Source: Plectrocnemia conspersa
Taxonomy: Eukaryota; Arthropoda; Insecta; Trichoptera; Polycentropodidae
Assembly (NCBI GenBank): GCA_009617715.1
Contig: VTFK01000087.1
Coordinates: 620,001-684,000, forward strand
Length of the DNA: 64,000 nucleotides
Direction: 5' to 3'
This document shows positions 11,451 through 22,213 of this stretch, piece by piece. Every line of letters starts with the position of its first letter. The stretch's first letter is position 1. The translations under genes and the position numbers were made by a program. The notes under the pieces are model-generated. The model was not told the origin of the DNA and made no database searches. It was given only the letters and a program-made list of their open reading frames with translations.

Positions 11451-11550
11451 TTTCTGAGATAACGTGAGTGACTATTTTCAGAACAATCGAAATGAATAAT
11501 CGGATCTACGACCCACAAATACACTTCATATAGAAGGATATTTATGGGTC

Positions 11551-11590
11551 CAGCGTGCGTGTGTTTGGATAGAAAGCAGAAGCTCTGACT
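11551..11590. repeat. Anonymous dispersed repeat R1, short copy
   Basis: AGCGTGCGTGTGTTT followed by GAAAG-AGAAGCT-TGAC matches 17953-17994. Only the 3' block of R1 is present. Confidence 0.45.
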
Positions 11591-11979
11591 CCTACTGCAC
11601 TAAAGGAAACCAACTCACATATAAGCTTAGTAGCAGTGGCTTGGGCTTAAATTGCACAAAACACCAACATTTAGCAAATAAATATATCAAAAATACAACT
11701 CTTTTATACTAAAGCTGTAAATATCGCAAAATTATAGATATTTTTAGATGGGACAAGGCATCCGAATTAAGCTAGGTTTTTGTCAGAATTTTAACACATT
11801 TTAATAAACCATTTTATGTCTAAGTCCAAACCTACATATTACAGTGCACATTCGCAATTTTTAATCAGCTTTTAAAAAAGAAGAAAACTTATTACAAAAT
11901 ATGAAATACATTTGAGTTTCAATCTTTGGTTAGTCATGTATATTTTTTTATTTTTTTTATTTTTTTTCGATTAAATTAA

Positions 11980-12023
11980 GACCATCGTGGCCTAACAGGT
12001 TACCCCAATGCGCCACGATGGTC
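11980..12023 (-). other. LINE 3'-terminal stem-loop
   Basis: GACCATCGTGGC (11980-11991) and GCCACGATGGTC (12012-12023) form a perfect 12-bp stem with a 20-nt loop directly upstream of the A-rich tail (minus-strand sense). In LINEs such 3' stem-loops are recognised by the reverse transcriptase. Read on the minus strand it begins GACCATCGTGGCGCATTGGG, whose TGGCGCATTGGG resembles a tRNA box A. No box B is seen. Confidence 0.7.
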
Positions 12024-12105
12024 GAAAGCAAATTATAAATTTATAAAACATAAAAAACGTATATATATAAATAAATATAACAATTCTTAAACATAACAAA
12101 AAAAA

Positions 12106-13820
12106 TTATAAAATATTAAAATTAAAAGATATAAACCGGATCAGATCCTCGTAGCTAACATTAAATAAATCAATTTTCAGTGCCAGCGTATTAAGGAGCC
12201 GTATGGCCACAGCTATAGGCGAGTCAGCAAGTGCGGATGTCCTAGCCCTAACTGCCATCAAAAGAGGTCTCGATCGTGATTCTCGAAAATGTTCCGGAAC
12301 CCAAAATTGGAATTCCTCGAGAATAGCTGAATTGTCGACAGTACCTTTTAGTAGTTTGAAAAAATGCTTAGCGACATACAGCTTTCTGCGAGAATTCAGC
12401 GAATCATATCCCCACGCTCCTAAAAGAAAGACGCTGGGATATAAGAACGGATAATAACCAAATGTCCTTTTGTAAAGGTATCTTATATACCTTTTTTGAA
12501 TTTTTTCTACTAAAAGGGAATATTTGGCTATTCGGGGATTCCAAATTATATTGTAGATCCCGATTCAAAAATGCTACGAACTAAGGTGTCATAGAGGATG
12601 CGAATAACTGACGGATCGTCAAAGTGAAAGGCATTCCTTAAAACAAAGCCGAGCATCTTGGAAGATTTATCACAGACGTCGTGTATGTGTAGAGAGAACC
12701 TCCATTTGCTCTCGAAAGTGATTCCAAGATCTTTAATGGAAGTTTCTCTAGTCAAAATGTTACCACCGAGATGGTAGAAATAAGCTGATGGCGAACGGGA
12801 TCGAGAAAATGACACAGTATGGCACTTTCCGACACTAAAGGGCAGACGGTTAACGGAAGCCCATCTCCACAGAGAGTCTAAATCACTTTGTAGAGAGAAG
12901 GAGTCCGCAACAGATCGAATGCATTTATATAATTTTAAATCATCTGCGTACAGAAGAAAACTTGAATTTTTTTAATTGCTGTATTTATGTCATTAATAAA
13001 TAACACAAAAAAAGCAGAGGTCCCAGATTGGATCCTTGAGGAACCCCGAAGGGTAAAATATTCTTTTGACAATCGGCCACCATAGGTTACAAACTGTCTA
13101 CGATTGCTTAAATAACTCGAAAATAACCGAGTTAAATTATCTGAGCAACCGAGGTTCGACAATTTTTTTAATAATAACGTATGACAAACTTTGTCAAAGG
13201 CTTTCTCAAAATCTGTATACACGACGTCTACTTGAATTCCGGCATCGAGAGAAGTTGTCACCGTTTTGGTGAACGACAGAAGATTAGTAACAGTGGAACG
13301 GGCAGGACGAAACCCGTGCTGTTGGTCTAATAAAACTTGCTGAAAGTGATTGTAGAGATATTTATGAATAATTATTTCAAATAATTTAGCAGGAGCTGAC
13401 AATGCTACTGGTCTATAATTCTTTATATATAATTTGTCACTCTTTTTATGAATAGGGGTGACTTTTGTGCATTTCCATAGATCAGGAAATGATGATGTTT
13501 TGAGAATCAGATCATAAATACATTTTAGAGGAGCAGCGAGACTGACTTCGCAACCCTTCAAAATAAAATCGGGAATTAAATCAGGTCCAGAAGAACACCC
13601 TGTCTTTAATTTATTAAATCCGTATTTAAGATCTGAGTGCTCAGTTTCTTTGATGGTCAGTACTGAAGACCAAGAACATTAGGAAGCGACTGAGCAGAAG
13701 TCGAAAAATATTCCTCGAAAACAGAACGAAAATATTGCGCAAAACCGTCAGCAATATTTTGTGAACCATCCAATGTTTTATCGTTGAGGTTCATCACTTT
13801 CGACGTCGACTGTATATACT
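12106..13820 (-). pseudogene. LINE reverse transcriptase, nearly complete RT domain with frameshifts
   Basis: The longest open part is 12935-13561 (208 codons). Motifs in order on the minus strand: TKVTPIHKK and NYRPVALSAPAKLFE (RT 1), QQHGFRPARSTVTNLLSF (RT 2), VVYTDFEKAFDKVCH (motif A, catalytic Asp), LPFGVPQGSNLGPLLF (RT 4, in a shifted frame near 13030), LYADDLKLYKC (motif C, YADD, near 12950-12925) and the thumb-like block IKDLGITFESKWRFS (about 12738). C-terminus LLNTLALKIDLFNVSYEDL. Breaks: stop/frameshift before motif 0 near 13655, one near 13030, one in the A-run before YADD (12968-12975). All catalytic residues survive, so this is a fairly young dead copy. Clade choice (Jockey versus CR1) is uncertain. 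Confidence 0.85.
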
Positions 13821-13834
13821 AAAGCTATAATACA

Positions 13835-14039
13835 CATATTATTATAATTAATAGTTTATTGACTCGAGATAAAAATGTTTATTTTATGCAATTGCTTGCA
13901 ACTATTTTTCTTATATTTGATAGCAAAATACAATTATTATCATTTTAAATTCATTAACCTCCATACGAAGTATGTTTAATTCATACCCATTTTTTCACTC
14001 ACGTTCCATGTTGTAATATTCATACGTCCTAATTACTCT
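13835..14039. other. AT-rich DNA, no supported feature
   Basis: Nothing recognisable. Confidence 0.5.
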
Positions 14040-14350
14040 TTCTTCTTACTGCGTTAGTACGCGCAAGTAGCAGAAAGTGTCTTCTCAGACAACCACTATT
14101 ACCATATGTACTACCGTTTCGGCGACAAGCCCTTGTGCGAATTGAATTAATTCGCTAATTGAGCACGGCAAATTAACAAAATGTACCGACACGCCGTCGT
14201 ACGCATGTAAGAACAAATTAACGTTCGCCATTACGAGAGAGTGTGTACTTGGCGAGAGAACAGCTTCACGCACCGGTAAGTTAAGACAAAATCGGTGGCC
14301 CGCGGCGATCGCCTCTCTTGTTATTGGTACTACACAACTACCAAACGGCA
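14040..14350. promoter_or_regulatory. Candidate regulatory island rich in homeodomain sites
   Basis: CpG-richer island with GAATTGAATTAATTCGCTAA near 14139, further TTAAC/TAATTGAG sites, ACCGGTAAGTTAAG (Grainyhead-like half) and GGCCCGCGGCGATCGCC. The 88-codon minus-strand frame across it has no family motif. Inference only. Confidence 0.3.
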
Positions 14351-15163
14351 ATCAAACAATTAGAAGAAAAAAATCTTACATATATGCCGGTTGTTTAAAA
14401 CAATAGGTACCACTAACCAGCGACTGAAAACAATCATTTTTTATTAATAGATGTGAAAACATTTATTTTTCTTAAGCCTATAATTAAGGGACATACTATA
14501 TTTTTATTGAATGTATATGTAAGTGCATAAGATTGTTTTTAATTCTATTTTTCCATCAAAATAATTATGTATACTTTAATAATATATTATAATATATGTT
14601 CATCAATAAATTCCCGCTTTTTGTGAGATAGATAATATATTTAAATTAATCAATAACTGTACGGAAAAGTTTTACATGCCAAAACTAGTACATTTTTTAA
14701 TTAAAAGCAATGGTTTTTGAGCTGTGAGACACCAGACTGAAAGCAAAAAATGATTATAAACTATAATTACAGCTTCACTCACAATGCAAGAGCAAGCTAC
14801 ATTTTAATTTTAATTATTCATCACGATATCCATCCGTGAAATTAAAATAATATAATCTGTGATGACGGATCAGAATTATAATTATTTAATAATAAATAAA
14901 TTCAATCTCCAAAATACAATAATGGCTTGAAAGTCTGGTATTTTATGTAAAAGTCACCGAGCCCTGGAAAAATAATGATCCATGAAAAAATATGTATTTT
15001 TTACCGTCGTAATATATTTTTTAATGAATATTAGTAAGCACGAGTTAACTGAGACTTATTTAAAAGGATGTATGGTAGTTTTTTTCAATTTATCCATTTT
15101 ATCAAGTATTGTAGTATTTTATAAAATGATTTTCTGGCCAAATTCAAGAAGGTACTTGCTTAG
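14351..15163. other. AT-rich DNA, no supported gene
   Basis: A 71-codon frame at 14982-15197 is hydrophobic but low in complexity and runs into the tandem repeat that follows. Not considered a gene. Confidence 0.5.
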
Positions 15164-15523
15164 AATCCACGACAAAAGCAATAAAATCGTGCAGTGAAAA
15201 CGCTCGGTTAGCTAGTGTTCATACTAAGACTTTTATAACAAAAATACAATTTATAATACGTGAGAATCAAATGAAGCATATCTAAACCGAATTTTGACAA
15301 AAAAGAGGGAGCAAAATGCAAATATACCTTCTTAAAAGTCAAAAATCCATGTCAAAAGCATTAAAATCGTGCCGTTACGGTTGCAATGAAAACGCTTGGT
15401 TATTAAGCGCTTGTATTAAAAACGTACAGTAAGTGAGAACCGAATGAACCATATTTAAACCGAATTTTTCTCAATAGGAGGGCGCAAAAAAAACAATTAT
15501 CCCTTCTTAGAAGTCAAATTGAA
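15164..15523. repeat. Diverged tandem duplication, 180-bp unit
   Basis: AATCCACGACAAAAGCAATA at 15164 recurs as AATCCATGTCAAAAGCATTA at 15344, exactly 180 bp later. Following blocks also repeat: AAAATCGTGC, GAAAACGCT-GGTTA, GTGAGAA-C-AATGAA-CATAT, AAACCGAATTTT, AGGAG/GAGGG-GC and CCTTCTTA-AAGTCAAA. A trace of a third unit may start near 15527. Possibly a fragment of a satellite. Confidence 0.75.
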
Positions 15524-15778
15524 AATATATCGAAGAAAAGCAATGATATTGCTCTAATAACCATTTAGTAATAAACATTAAAAAATAAATCCTATATTTA
15601 TTGCTTATCTAAATAATCAGATAGATTTTTGTATGGCTATTAATAAATCATGTATTTGCATTTTGATAGTAATCAGAAATACTGTAAAATTGTTGTAGCG
15701 TCAGCGGCAGAAAATATATTAGAGCAGGCACCAAGAGATAGAAAATAGGAATGGTTTAAAATAATGTTGCATTATTTA

Positions 15779-15890
15779 AGTTTTGGATTCCGCAAGGTCT
15801 TCGAGTGTCACGATCACATCCTCTTTTGCGGATCATAGAGTTAGATCATAACCAACTCGCCCATGACTGTCGTCATCAGTTTAGAAGATA
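15779..15890 (+). pseudogene. LINE family A, 3' fragment (copy A3)
   Basis: GTTTTGGATTCCGCAAGGTC from 15780 aligns with GTTTTGGGTTCCGAAACGTC of copy A1 (10337) in the same orientation, including the following CTTCGAG. Too short for a frame-based call. Identity rests on nucleotide similarity. Confidence 0.5.
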
Positions 15891-16289
15891 ATATATATAA
15901 ATCTTATGTTTATTCTATAATTTTAAATAATAAATTATGCAAAATTTATGTTCATTGTAATGATTGATATATAATTATTTACATTGCTTTTTCTTATGTA
16001 TAATTTTTCATTGGTTAACCTGGAATATTATAATACAACAAAAATACATAAATTTAAATAAGTCAATGTGACACCCTAAATATAAAAAAGACACAGAAGA
16101 CTCTGTGTAAAAATAATATAGGCATATATATTTTTTTTAATCCAAAAAAAAATATCAGAAAAGCCGCCTGGGTGTCAGGGTGATTAGGCAAATGCAGTGT
16201 GACCAGGAGGCCGGTGTCTGATCGGATAACTCACGCATCGCTTGTCCTTTCGAAAATTAAATTATATTATATTTATGTAGTGTGTACAA
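15891..16289. other. Mostly AT-rich DNA
   Basis: A GC-richer patch at 16160-16250 (GCCGCCTGGGTGTCAGGGTG) has no recognisable content. Confidence 0.45.
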
Positions 16290-16590
16290 AAGGATAGAGT
16301 TAAAACAATGGGCTCGGGGGAAATAAGGGAGTCAAGTGTTCCCGGGGACCGAAAACCCGGGGAACAATGAATGGAAGCCGCCGCGCGCCCGCAGAATGGA
16401 TGCTAATTTGTTCTTAAATTATTTTGAACCCATTTGTGCCGGTTAAATGAGGCGTTAATCTTTTTATTCGGCCGACCTGTTTTTAACTACAAAGGGCTTC
16501 GATTTTTTTAAACACGGAATAATATAGAACCCCCCAGGGCCGCCGCCTCGAGTCGCTCCGCCCTCTTCTTCGTTTTCGCTACACAATAGG
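16290..16590. promoter_or_regulatory. GC-rich candidate conserved element with hairpin
   Basis: Sharp GC-rich island. TGTTCCCGGGG and CCCGGGGAACA (16337-16366) pair with one mismatch around an 8-nt loop. Downstream, 16400-16510 carries closely packed homeodomain- and Grainyhead-like sites (CCGGTTAAATGAGG, CGTTAATC, GGGCTTCGATTT). No open frame with motifs. Looks like constrained non-coding DNA, by composition only. Confidence 0.35.
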
Positions 16591-17464
16591 TATGGTTTGA
16601 TTTTATTTACATATCTATATATGCCTGATTTGTGAAAATATCTATATATTTGCTAAGTAAAGGGTGATGCATATATATATATATATATATTAGAAACGGT
16701 ATCTATAATTCATATTTATTTTAATTTTTATCTATAAAAATCAACCGCCAAGAAATATTTTAAAATGAAGGGGCGCGAAAGTTTAAGCATTATTTCTATA
16801 TTTTAAATTTATTTATAATATTTGCAAAGGAATGGATTTTTTTATTGGTTACAATAGAAAATATATTAATAATTAAGATATTGATGTTAATCCATGATAG
16901 TAGAAATAGAACAAGAAAAAATATAATATCCTATTTTATTTGAAGATTTACAAGTAATATGAAATGTTTTTGATTTGTATGAAACTTTTGGCTGGAGATA
17001 GTATAAACAATGTAAATTAAAATGGCTCATTGAAATTATGTATAAATATATTATATTAAAAAAAATCTGTTTCTCCTATTGATATACATCATCTTAAACT
17101 ATAGTATGGCTTTGTTCTTCGAAATACCAGCTATGTAAAAAAAAAAGTGCCTTTTGAACTACAATGAAAATCAACTCTAATAATGAATCATATATAGATT
17201 CAAAATGAAAAAAATAATAATATACAATATTGCGATGTTCAAGTGACGCATATAGCTCCGAAATAAATTCAGCTTTCACTGCCAAAGGCAAATATGATTG
17301 TACGTCAAAGCTAACGTCCAATATGGTGTTTGGTATATAAAATTTATTATGTTTCGGCGCTCGTATTTATAATTTGCATTATTTTACGAAATATTTGTTA
17401 TTGATTTAATACACTACTAAACGCAATATACAATATAAGAAATTATTGCCTGGGTATAAAATTA
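16591..17464. other. AT-rich DNA with a short (AT)n at about 16670-16690
   Basis: No supportable gene or repeat beyond the short microsatellite. Confidence 0.5.
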
Positions 17465-17660
17465 TCCAAACATTGCTTTACGACCAGCCGTAAAGTTATC
17501 GCTCGTAAAAGGCTAACACAGCAAAAATATCACAACCGAATGATTCCAATGTGAAATTATTCCGCAAAGGTTTCTTCAAGCACGAGTTTCTAATTGCAGT
17601 GGTTATTTATCGTTGAGGATATAAATAAGCCTTTGGTTTGGATTTGAGACACAATTAGAA
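17465..17660. promoter_or_regulatory. Candidate regulatory patch with repeated TTTACG-type sites
   Basis: TTTACGAC near 17479, CCGTAAAG near 17489 and CTCGTAAAAGG near 17502 give three Abd-B/Caudal-like TTTACG sites within about 35 bp. Inference from motif clustering. Confidence 0.25.
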
Positions 17661-17900
17661 CTAGAATAATTTAAATTCAAAGCTTATTGTAGTATACACG
17701 AGATAATGTGAGCTTAATACATGTGTACATATGTCAAAAGAATAAATTTTAAACTTAACTCAAATAAATACACTATATTTTTATTTTGCCACATAATATG
17801 ATTCATGATTATTTTTCGCTTTGTACATTACAATTATTTATTAATTTATGTTTTTTTTATTACAAATCTGATCATCATGACTTGCCAAGTTTTCTTTTCT

Positions 17901-18001
17901 AATGATAAAAATAAATATTTCGGCTCATTTCGCACAGTATGATTGGATTAGTTTAGCGTGCGTGTGTTTTGAATAAAAAGTGGAAGCTGTGACATTTATT
18001 G
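17901..18001. repeat. Anonymous dispersed repeat R1, copy 2
   Basis: Best-preserved copy of R1, containing all three blocks shared with 9275-9400. It abuts the LINE fragment that begins about 10 bp downstream. Confidence 0.6.
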
Positions 18002-18009
18002 CTCTACGT

Positions 18010-18570
18010 CTTATTGCGAATTTTGGCGATGTGCAAACAAAATCTTTATCCCTGCACGAAGGTCATTTCCGATACATTGACGAAAGTATTCCTTCTTAAA
18101 ACACCTCCGCCACACATGTAAGAGCATTCCGGCAGACAAGAAGATTTTAAAAATATAATAACATGACACTTGGCGATGCTAAAAGATCGACCGACTCTAC
18201 ATCGACTCCAGATATTTTTGAAAAGAGAGTAAATCGGAATTGGTGCGAATTCTCTAGAATTCACTTTTATGTCCTTATCATATAATAAATATTTCGAGTC
18301 ATTTATTGTATTATGTATTTCGATGATAAAAAGCAAAAATATCAAAGGACCCAGATTTGATCCCTATGGTACTCTTTAATGAGCGAAATACTCATAGATC
18401 ACATACTGACGGCAGTGACATAAGTAGCTTGAAAATAAATTTAAATATTTTAAAATTAAGAGATTTTATTACTGGCTTTAAAAAGCTCAAGAGGTTAGTG
18501 ACCGTGGAACGACGTGGACGAAAACCGTGCTGCTATTCTACTAGCCCTTGGCCTTTATTGTGGATATAGA
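18010..18570 (-). pseudogene. LINE family A, internal RT fragment (copy A4)
   Basis: Minus strand: HGFRPRRSTVTNLLSF-type block near 18530-18485 (compare HGFRPARSTVTNLLSF of copy A2), then a GIKSGS/LGPL-like remnant near 18360, IEIHNTINDSKYLLYDKDIK near 18318-18260 (family: INDINTAIKKS--LLYADDLK, with YADD decayed to YDKD) and ending in a VSEMTFVQG block (family: DLGVTF). Several frameshifts and loss of the catalytic Asp pair. Older than copy A2. Confidence 0.65.
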
Positions 18571-18699
18571 TATAAATAATAATATTAAAGGATTTTATTA
18601 CTGGCTTTGATTTTGAATATCAATAAAATAATTAGGTTTGTAAGAAATAATAGCTGCAGTTGGTGAAAATACAGTTTAGTTAAAATACTAGAGGTAAGC

Positions 18700-19110
18700 A
18701 AAGATAATATTCGTCTACCGTGACTCTTTGGGTACAGTATAAGGTCTTCGTCAAAGTCGAGGACGCTAATGAATAGCAGAGTCAATAGCAGAGTACTCCG
18801 ACGAGTACGGCACTTGATTTGGGGGGCCGCAATATAAAAATCCACCCCCGTATCATCTGCTTGTTTGCCGAACACTGCGAACGAAATGAAATGATAACTG
18901 GGCTCCAACATGCGGCCCAAGTGCTCGGCAAATAGTACGATCTAATTGAAATCTCGGTCGACGGAACAAGCGGACAAATGTACTGGTCGCTTGCGAATAT
19001 AATATAGTACTGTGAATCAGCGCCTTCCAAACTTTCAACTTCATGGAACCTATCGTGTGAATTTTTGTATCTCACGTAATATGTTTCCACAGTGTCTTTA
19101 TTTTTTTTCT
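18700..19110 (-). other. Coding-like segment of unknown identity
   Basis: GC-balanced segment between AT-rich flanks with three overlapping minus-strand open frames (18585-18920, 18782-19090, 18853-19044). Plausible blocks include RFHEVESLEGADSQYY near 19055 and LGRMLEPSYHFISFAVFGKQ near 18920. The frames look like one protein broken by frameshifts, but I recognise no family. Probably another repeat relic. A host exon cannot be excluded. Confidence 0.3.
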
Positions 19111-19546
19111 CTTGTTATATTTTACGTCACGGCCCCCTTAAATATATGTTTATATTATTTAAATCTCTTAATTTTAACGGCAAGTTTCATTTAAGATCTT
19201 TGTTATTTGCCTGACAAATTGCTTTGTCAATAACTGTCTGTTAAACACAAATTACGTGTTTCATATAACTGATAGTGAACATGCGCATCAGAAATGGTTT
19301 AAATTTCATAATTTATTAGAAAACTTTTTTAAAGCGAAATCTCAATTATTCGTAATTAATGGATGAAGTATACGAATATTCGATTATATTCATAATTTTC
19401 TTGGTTTTTAACGATATTATTTCAGTCAAATATTAGGTTCTAAAAATTAATTCATTGTCTCTTAAATATTATTTAATTAAAAAAAATATTGGTTTACCAT
19501 TTTATGCCTAAAATATTTTTTGTGCCGGATGACACATTAATGTAAT
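19111..19546. other. AT-rich DNA, no supported feature
   Basis: Nothing recognisable. Confidence 0.5.
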
Positions 19547-19554
19547 GCATAAGT

Positions 19555-21011
19555 CAGCGGTTCCCAACCTGTGGTACGCGTACCACCGGTGGTACGCGAA
19601 AGATAATCAGTAATGGCGGACATAAAAAGTAAAAAAAAATCAGTCATAAAAATATCATTTAAACTATTGTATTTTTCCTTAATGTAATTTTTCAGAAAAG
19701 CTCGATGACGATCTTTAATGTTAATGATAAAATTAAAAGTACGATTAAGAAATTAGATTTTTGGAAACAGTGTATCGAAAACAATCAACTGGAAGTATTC
19801 GAAACTCTACATACTTTTTTGGTTGAAAATAAGGTTAGCTTGTCTCAAGATTTACGAGAGCATATAATATTTCATTTAACAGGATTAAAATCATCTTTCA
19901 TGATGTATTTTCCAAAACCCGAAAACAAAGATAATAATTAAATTTCAAACCCATTATTTGCAGAAAATTTAGAAAAAGCTTCATTGTTATCAATAAAAAA
20001 TAAAGAAAATTTAATAGATTTATCAAGTGACAAGACTATACAAGTGAATTCGAACGAAACAATCTAATTAATTTTTGGTTAAGCATCGATAAAGAATATG
20101 AAGAACTTTCTGAAAAAGCTCTAAAATTTGTATTACGTTCACTAGTACTGAATTAGTAGAAAGAGATTTTTCTTCATGTATTTTAAAAAAAATAAGTATC
20201 GAAACAAATTGGACGCAGGTGTAGATTTAAGGGTATATCTCAGATTATTTGAACAAAAATTTCCAAAAATTATGTTCATCGAAACAAGCACAAGGATCTC
20301 ATTAAATTTATTTTGCTTATAAAATTGTGCTTATATTTTCGTAAAATTTGTTTAAAAATTAAACTTATATCTTGATAATAATGTATTATAATCATAAGCA
20401 ACACTTTCATAACTATTATTTTCGATAATAAATAGAAAATTTTGGTAATAAAAATATTTTTAAATACAATTTCATTAATAATATTATATATAAAACAAAA
20501 ATTTTGCTTGCGGCGCTGCTGTAAATTTGTAAAAATGAAATTGTAAATGGTCCCGTTTTCATCAGAAAAATTTTTACGTTTACCGTGTTTAAGTAATTTT
20601 GTATGAATATATTTTTTATTAATATCGGTAATTTTTAGAAAAAATTGCCTGCGGCGCATTTTATTTATTTCATACAAGTAATTTAATTTAATTATATGTA
20701 TTTCTTAAAAAAAATTAGTTGTTAAAAAAATATAATACGACAAAAAATAAGCTTCGGCACCTTTTATTTAAAAAAAAAAACATTGTGATATTTAAAGTTC
20801 AAATGTCTCATTTTTATCAGAAAAAATAAAACTTTTGGTATTTTTTTAAACTTAAATTAATTGATTTCTGGGATATATAGTCACCCTATAAAATTTATAA
20901 TGCAAATAGAATAAAAAATTTCTCGAAATACAATCATTTTTACGAAGTGGTACAATTAAGCGTGATTTACTACCAAGTAGTACGCGAGACAAAAATGGTT
21001 TGGAAACGCTG
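19555..21011 (+). mobile_element. hAT transposon with terminal inverted repeats and 8-bp target duplication
   Basis: Left end CAGCGGTTCCCAACC and right end GGTTTGGAAACGCTG are imperfect inverted repeats. A perfect 8-bp direct repeat GCATAAGT flanks them (19547-19554 and 21012-21019), as expected for hAT insertion. The element is 1457 bp, shorter than an autonomous hAT. It contains a truncated ZBED5-like transposase gene near the left end and AT-rich sequence at the right. Subterminal GGTACGCG/ACCACCGGTGGTACGCG blocks on the left recur as GTGGTAC and AGTACGCG near the right end (20948-20986), probably transposase-binding sites. Confidence 0.9.
19705..20310 (+). pseudogene. Truncated ZBED5-like hAT transposase
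   Basis: The open frame 19705-19941 includes NDKIKSTIKKLDFWKQCIEN and LREHIIFHLTGLKSSFMMYF (family: LREHLxxLxxxFxxYFPD). Beyond its stop come ISNPLFAENLEKA and LSIKNKENLIDLSSDKTIQV. Another shift gives LIFG-like FW and EELSEKALKFVLR (family: YPELSKKALxxLLPF), and the terminal SKQAQGSH block lies near 20281-20304. The YLCE-GFSA dimerisation signature between them is reduced to ERDFSSC. Non-functional. Confidence 0.8.
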
Positions 21012-21019
21012 GCATAAGT

Positions 21020-21769
21020 GATAAGATAAGCGTTAAACTTTAATAAAGGGTGGGCCATTTTAGCGTCTTGTTTCGTTCAACGAACGAATTCTGCAAATTT
21101 CGGTCATAGTAGCACGTCGATAAGCATTTTATTCTCAAGTGTTATTCAAAGGCGTAAAAGTATATTTTTTATTGCAAAGAAGCGTCTCATTTTATCGCAT
21201 TTCGAAACAAAAGGTGCATAAAAACCATGGATTTTGGAACTGCACTAGTCACTCACGTATATTGAGAGAAAAAACTACTACCTGTGCTGCTCAAATATAC
21301 AAATTGTTTCATTCTAAAATTTTCTTCAAATTTAAATTGAATTAGTACAAATGAATATACAAATATTCCTTTAGTTGAACATTGGGCTAATTATTCAAAT
21401 ATGCAATTGAGAACACTAGTCGTGACGTTATGGATATACGCATATGTATCATTGGCAAACCTTAATTAGCTTAAGATTATCGTAGATTTAAAATTATTAG
21501 GTTAAGATATAAGGCTCAAGGCTTTTTGTATATATTATATCATTATATATACTTATTGACAAGTGCTTGGTCAGTCGTGTAAGGATAATTTTTGAGTATT
21601 AAAATGAGGCTATTGCAGTGATATTTTTAAGTGCTTTTCTGCATATTTTGCATATTATCAAGACCGTTGATATCTTGCTGATAAGCATGTCTTAAAAATA
21701 ATAATTGTGAAAATACTTATAAGTGATGTAGCTGACTATACAATTATGATTGTAAATATAACATTGGTG
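21020..21769. other. Mixed DNA without a confident gene
   Basis: A GC-balanced patch at 21040-21310 begins GGGTGGGCCATTTTAGCGTC and holds a 68-codon frame (21139-21345) with LLQRSVSFYRISKQKVHKNH. The patch resembles the end of a Tc1/mariner-type element in texture, but I could not prove termini or motifs. Confidence 0.35.
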
Positions 21770-22213
21770 TGTTAAACACAAGAAAAAATGTAGTATACTA
21801 ACCAACACCCAGCACGGTGGTACTAGCTAGAGGGAATGTATAAACGAGAGACCGTATAATGTAATGCTTGTTGCCACTTATGCTGAACACAGCCCGCGGT
21901 ACTAGAGCGGAGCAGGAATTCGCGGATGTCACAAGCGATTTGACAAAAATGTATGAAGAAAACATCCACTTTGGGCTACATAGCTTGGGCTATGTGCGAC
22001 ACACGGCCTCGCACTGCCGCGTGACACGTACCTGATGAATTATTCAGGCTGCTCTCCCCGGTGGGAGATGTCCTCGGCAAACACGAGCTGAGTTTGCTCG
22101 CTGACTTGACTTCAGTCAATAAAAGACATTTAATGTATTTGCTGGGGTTCTTGTGGGTAGTGAGTCTGATGCTGGACGAATCGGGAGACCTTCGTCTGCG
22201 AGAAAAACCAACA
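21770..22213 (+). repeat. Possible solo LTR
   Basis: A GC-richer, sharply bounded block of about 440 bp. It starts TGTTAA and ends CCAACA (short TGTT/AACA inverted ends), with TATAAA near 21839 and AATAAA near 22121 in the order expected of an LTR (promoter, poly(A) signal, U5). No second copy, primer-binding site or matching 5-bp target duplication was found, so the call is tentative. Confidence 0.3.

Larger units (their letters stand above)
11940..13830 (-). mobile_element. 5'-truncated LINE (Jockey/CR1 type), family A copy A2
   Basis: Non-LTR retrotransposon on the minus strand. The 3' tail is the A-rich tract seen as T8/T7 runs at 11942-11968. Next to it is a perfect 12-bp-arm stem-loop (11980-11991 with 12012-12023), then an AT-rich 3' UTR and coding sequence from a stop near 12106 up to about 13820, where the element is 5'-truncated. 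The endonuclease domain and ORF1 are absent, as usual for dead-on-arrival LINE copies. Related fragments lie at 10286, 15779 and 18010. Confidence 0.85.

Noticed and set aside
12203..12454. 83-codon plus-strand frame
   Set aside because: Antisense shadow of the LINE C-terminal coding region.
11705..13826. TATACTAAAGCT as target-site duplication of LINE A2
   Set aside because: The 12-bp match lies more than 200 bp beyond the A-rich 3' end of the element, so it is not adjacent; probably coincidence or shared flanking repeat.
20276..20677. 133-codon minus-strand frame
   Set aside because: Lies within the AT-rich 3' half of the hAT element, Lys/Ile/Phe-rich with no motif.
21020..21345. Tc1/mariner terminus and gene at GGGTGGGCCATTTT
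   Set aside because: No inverted partner or transposase motif could be shown.
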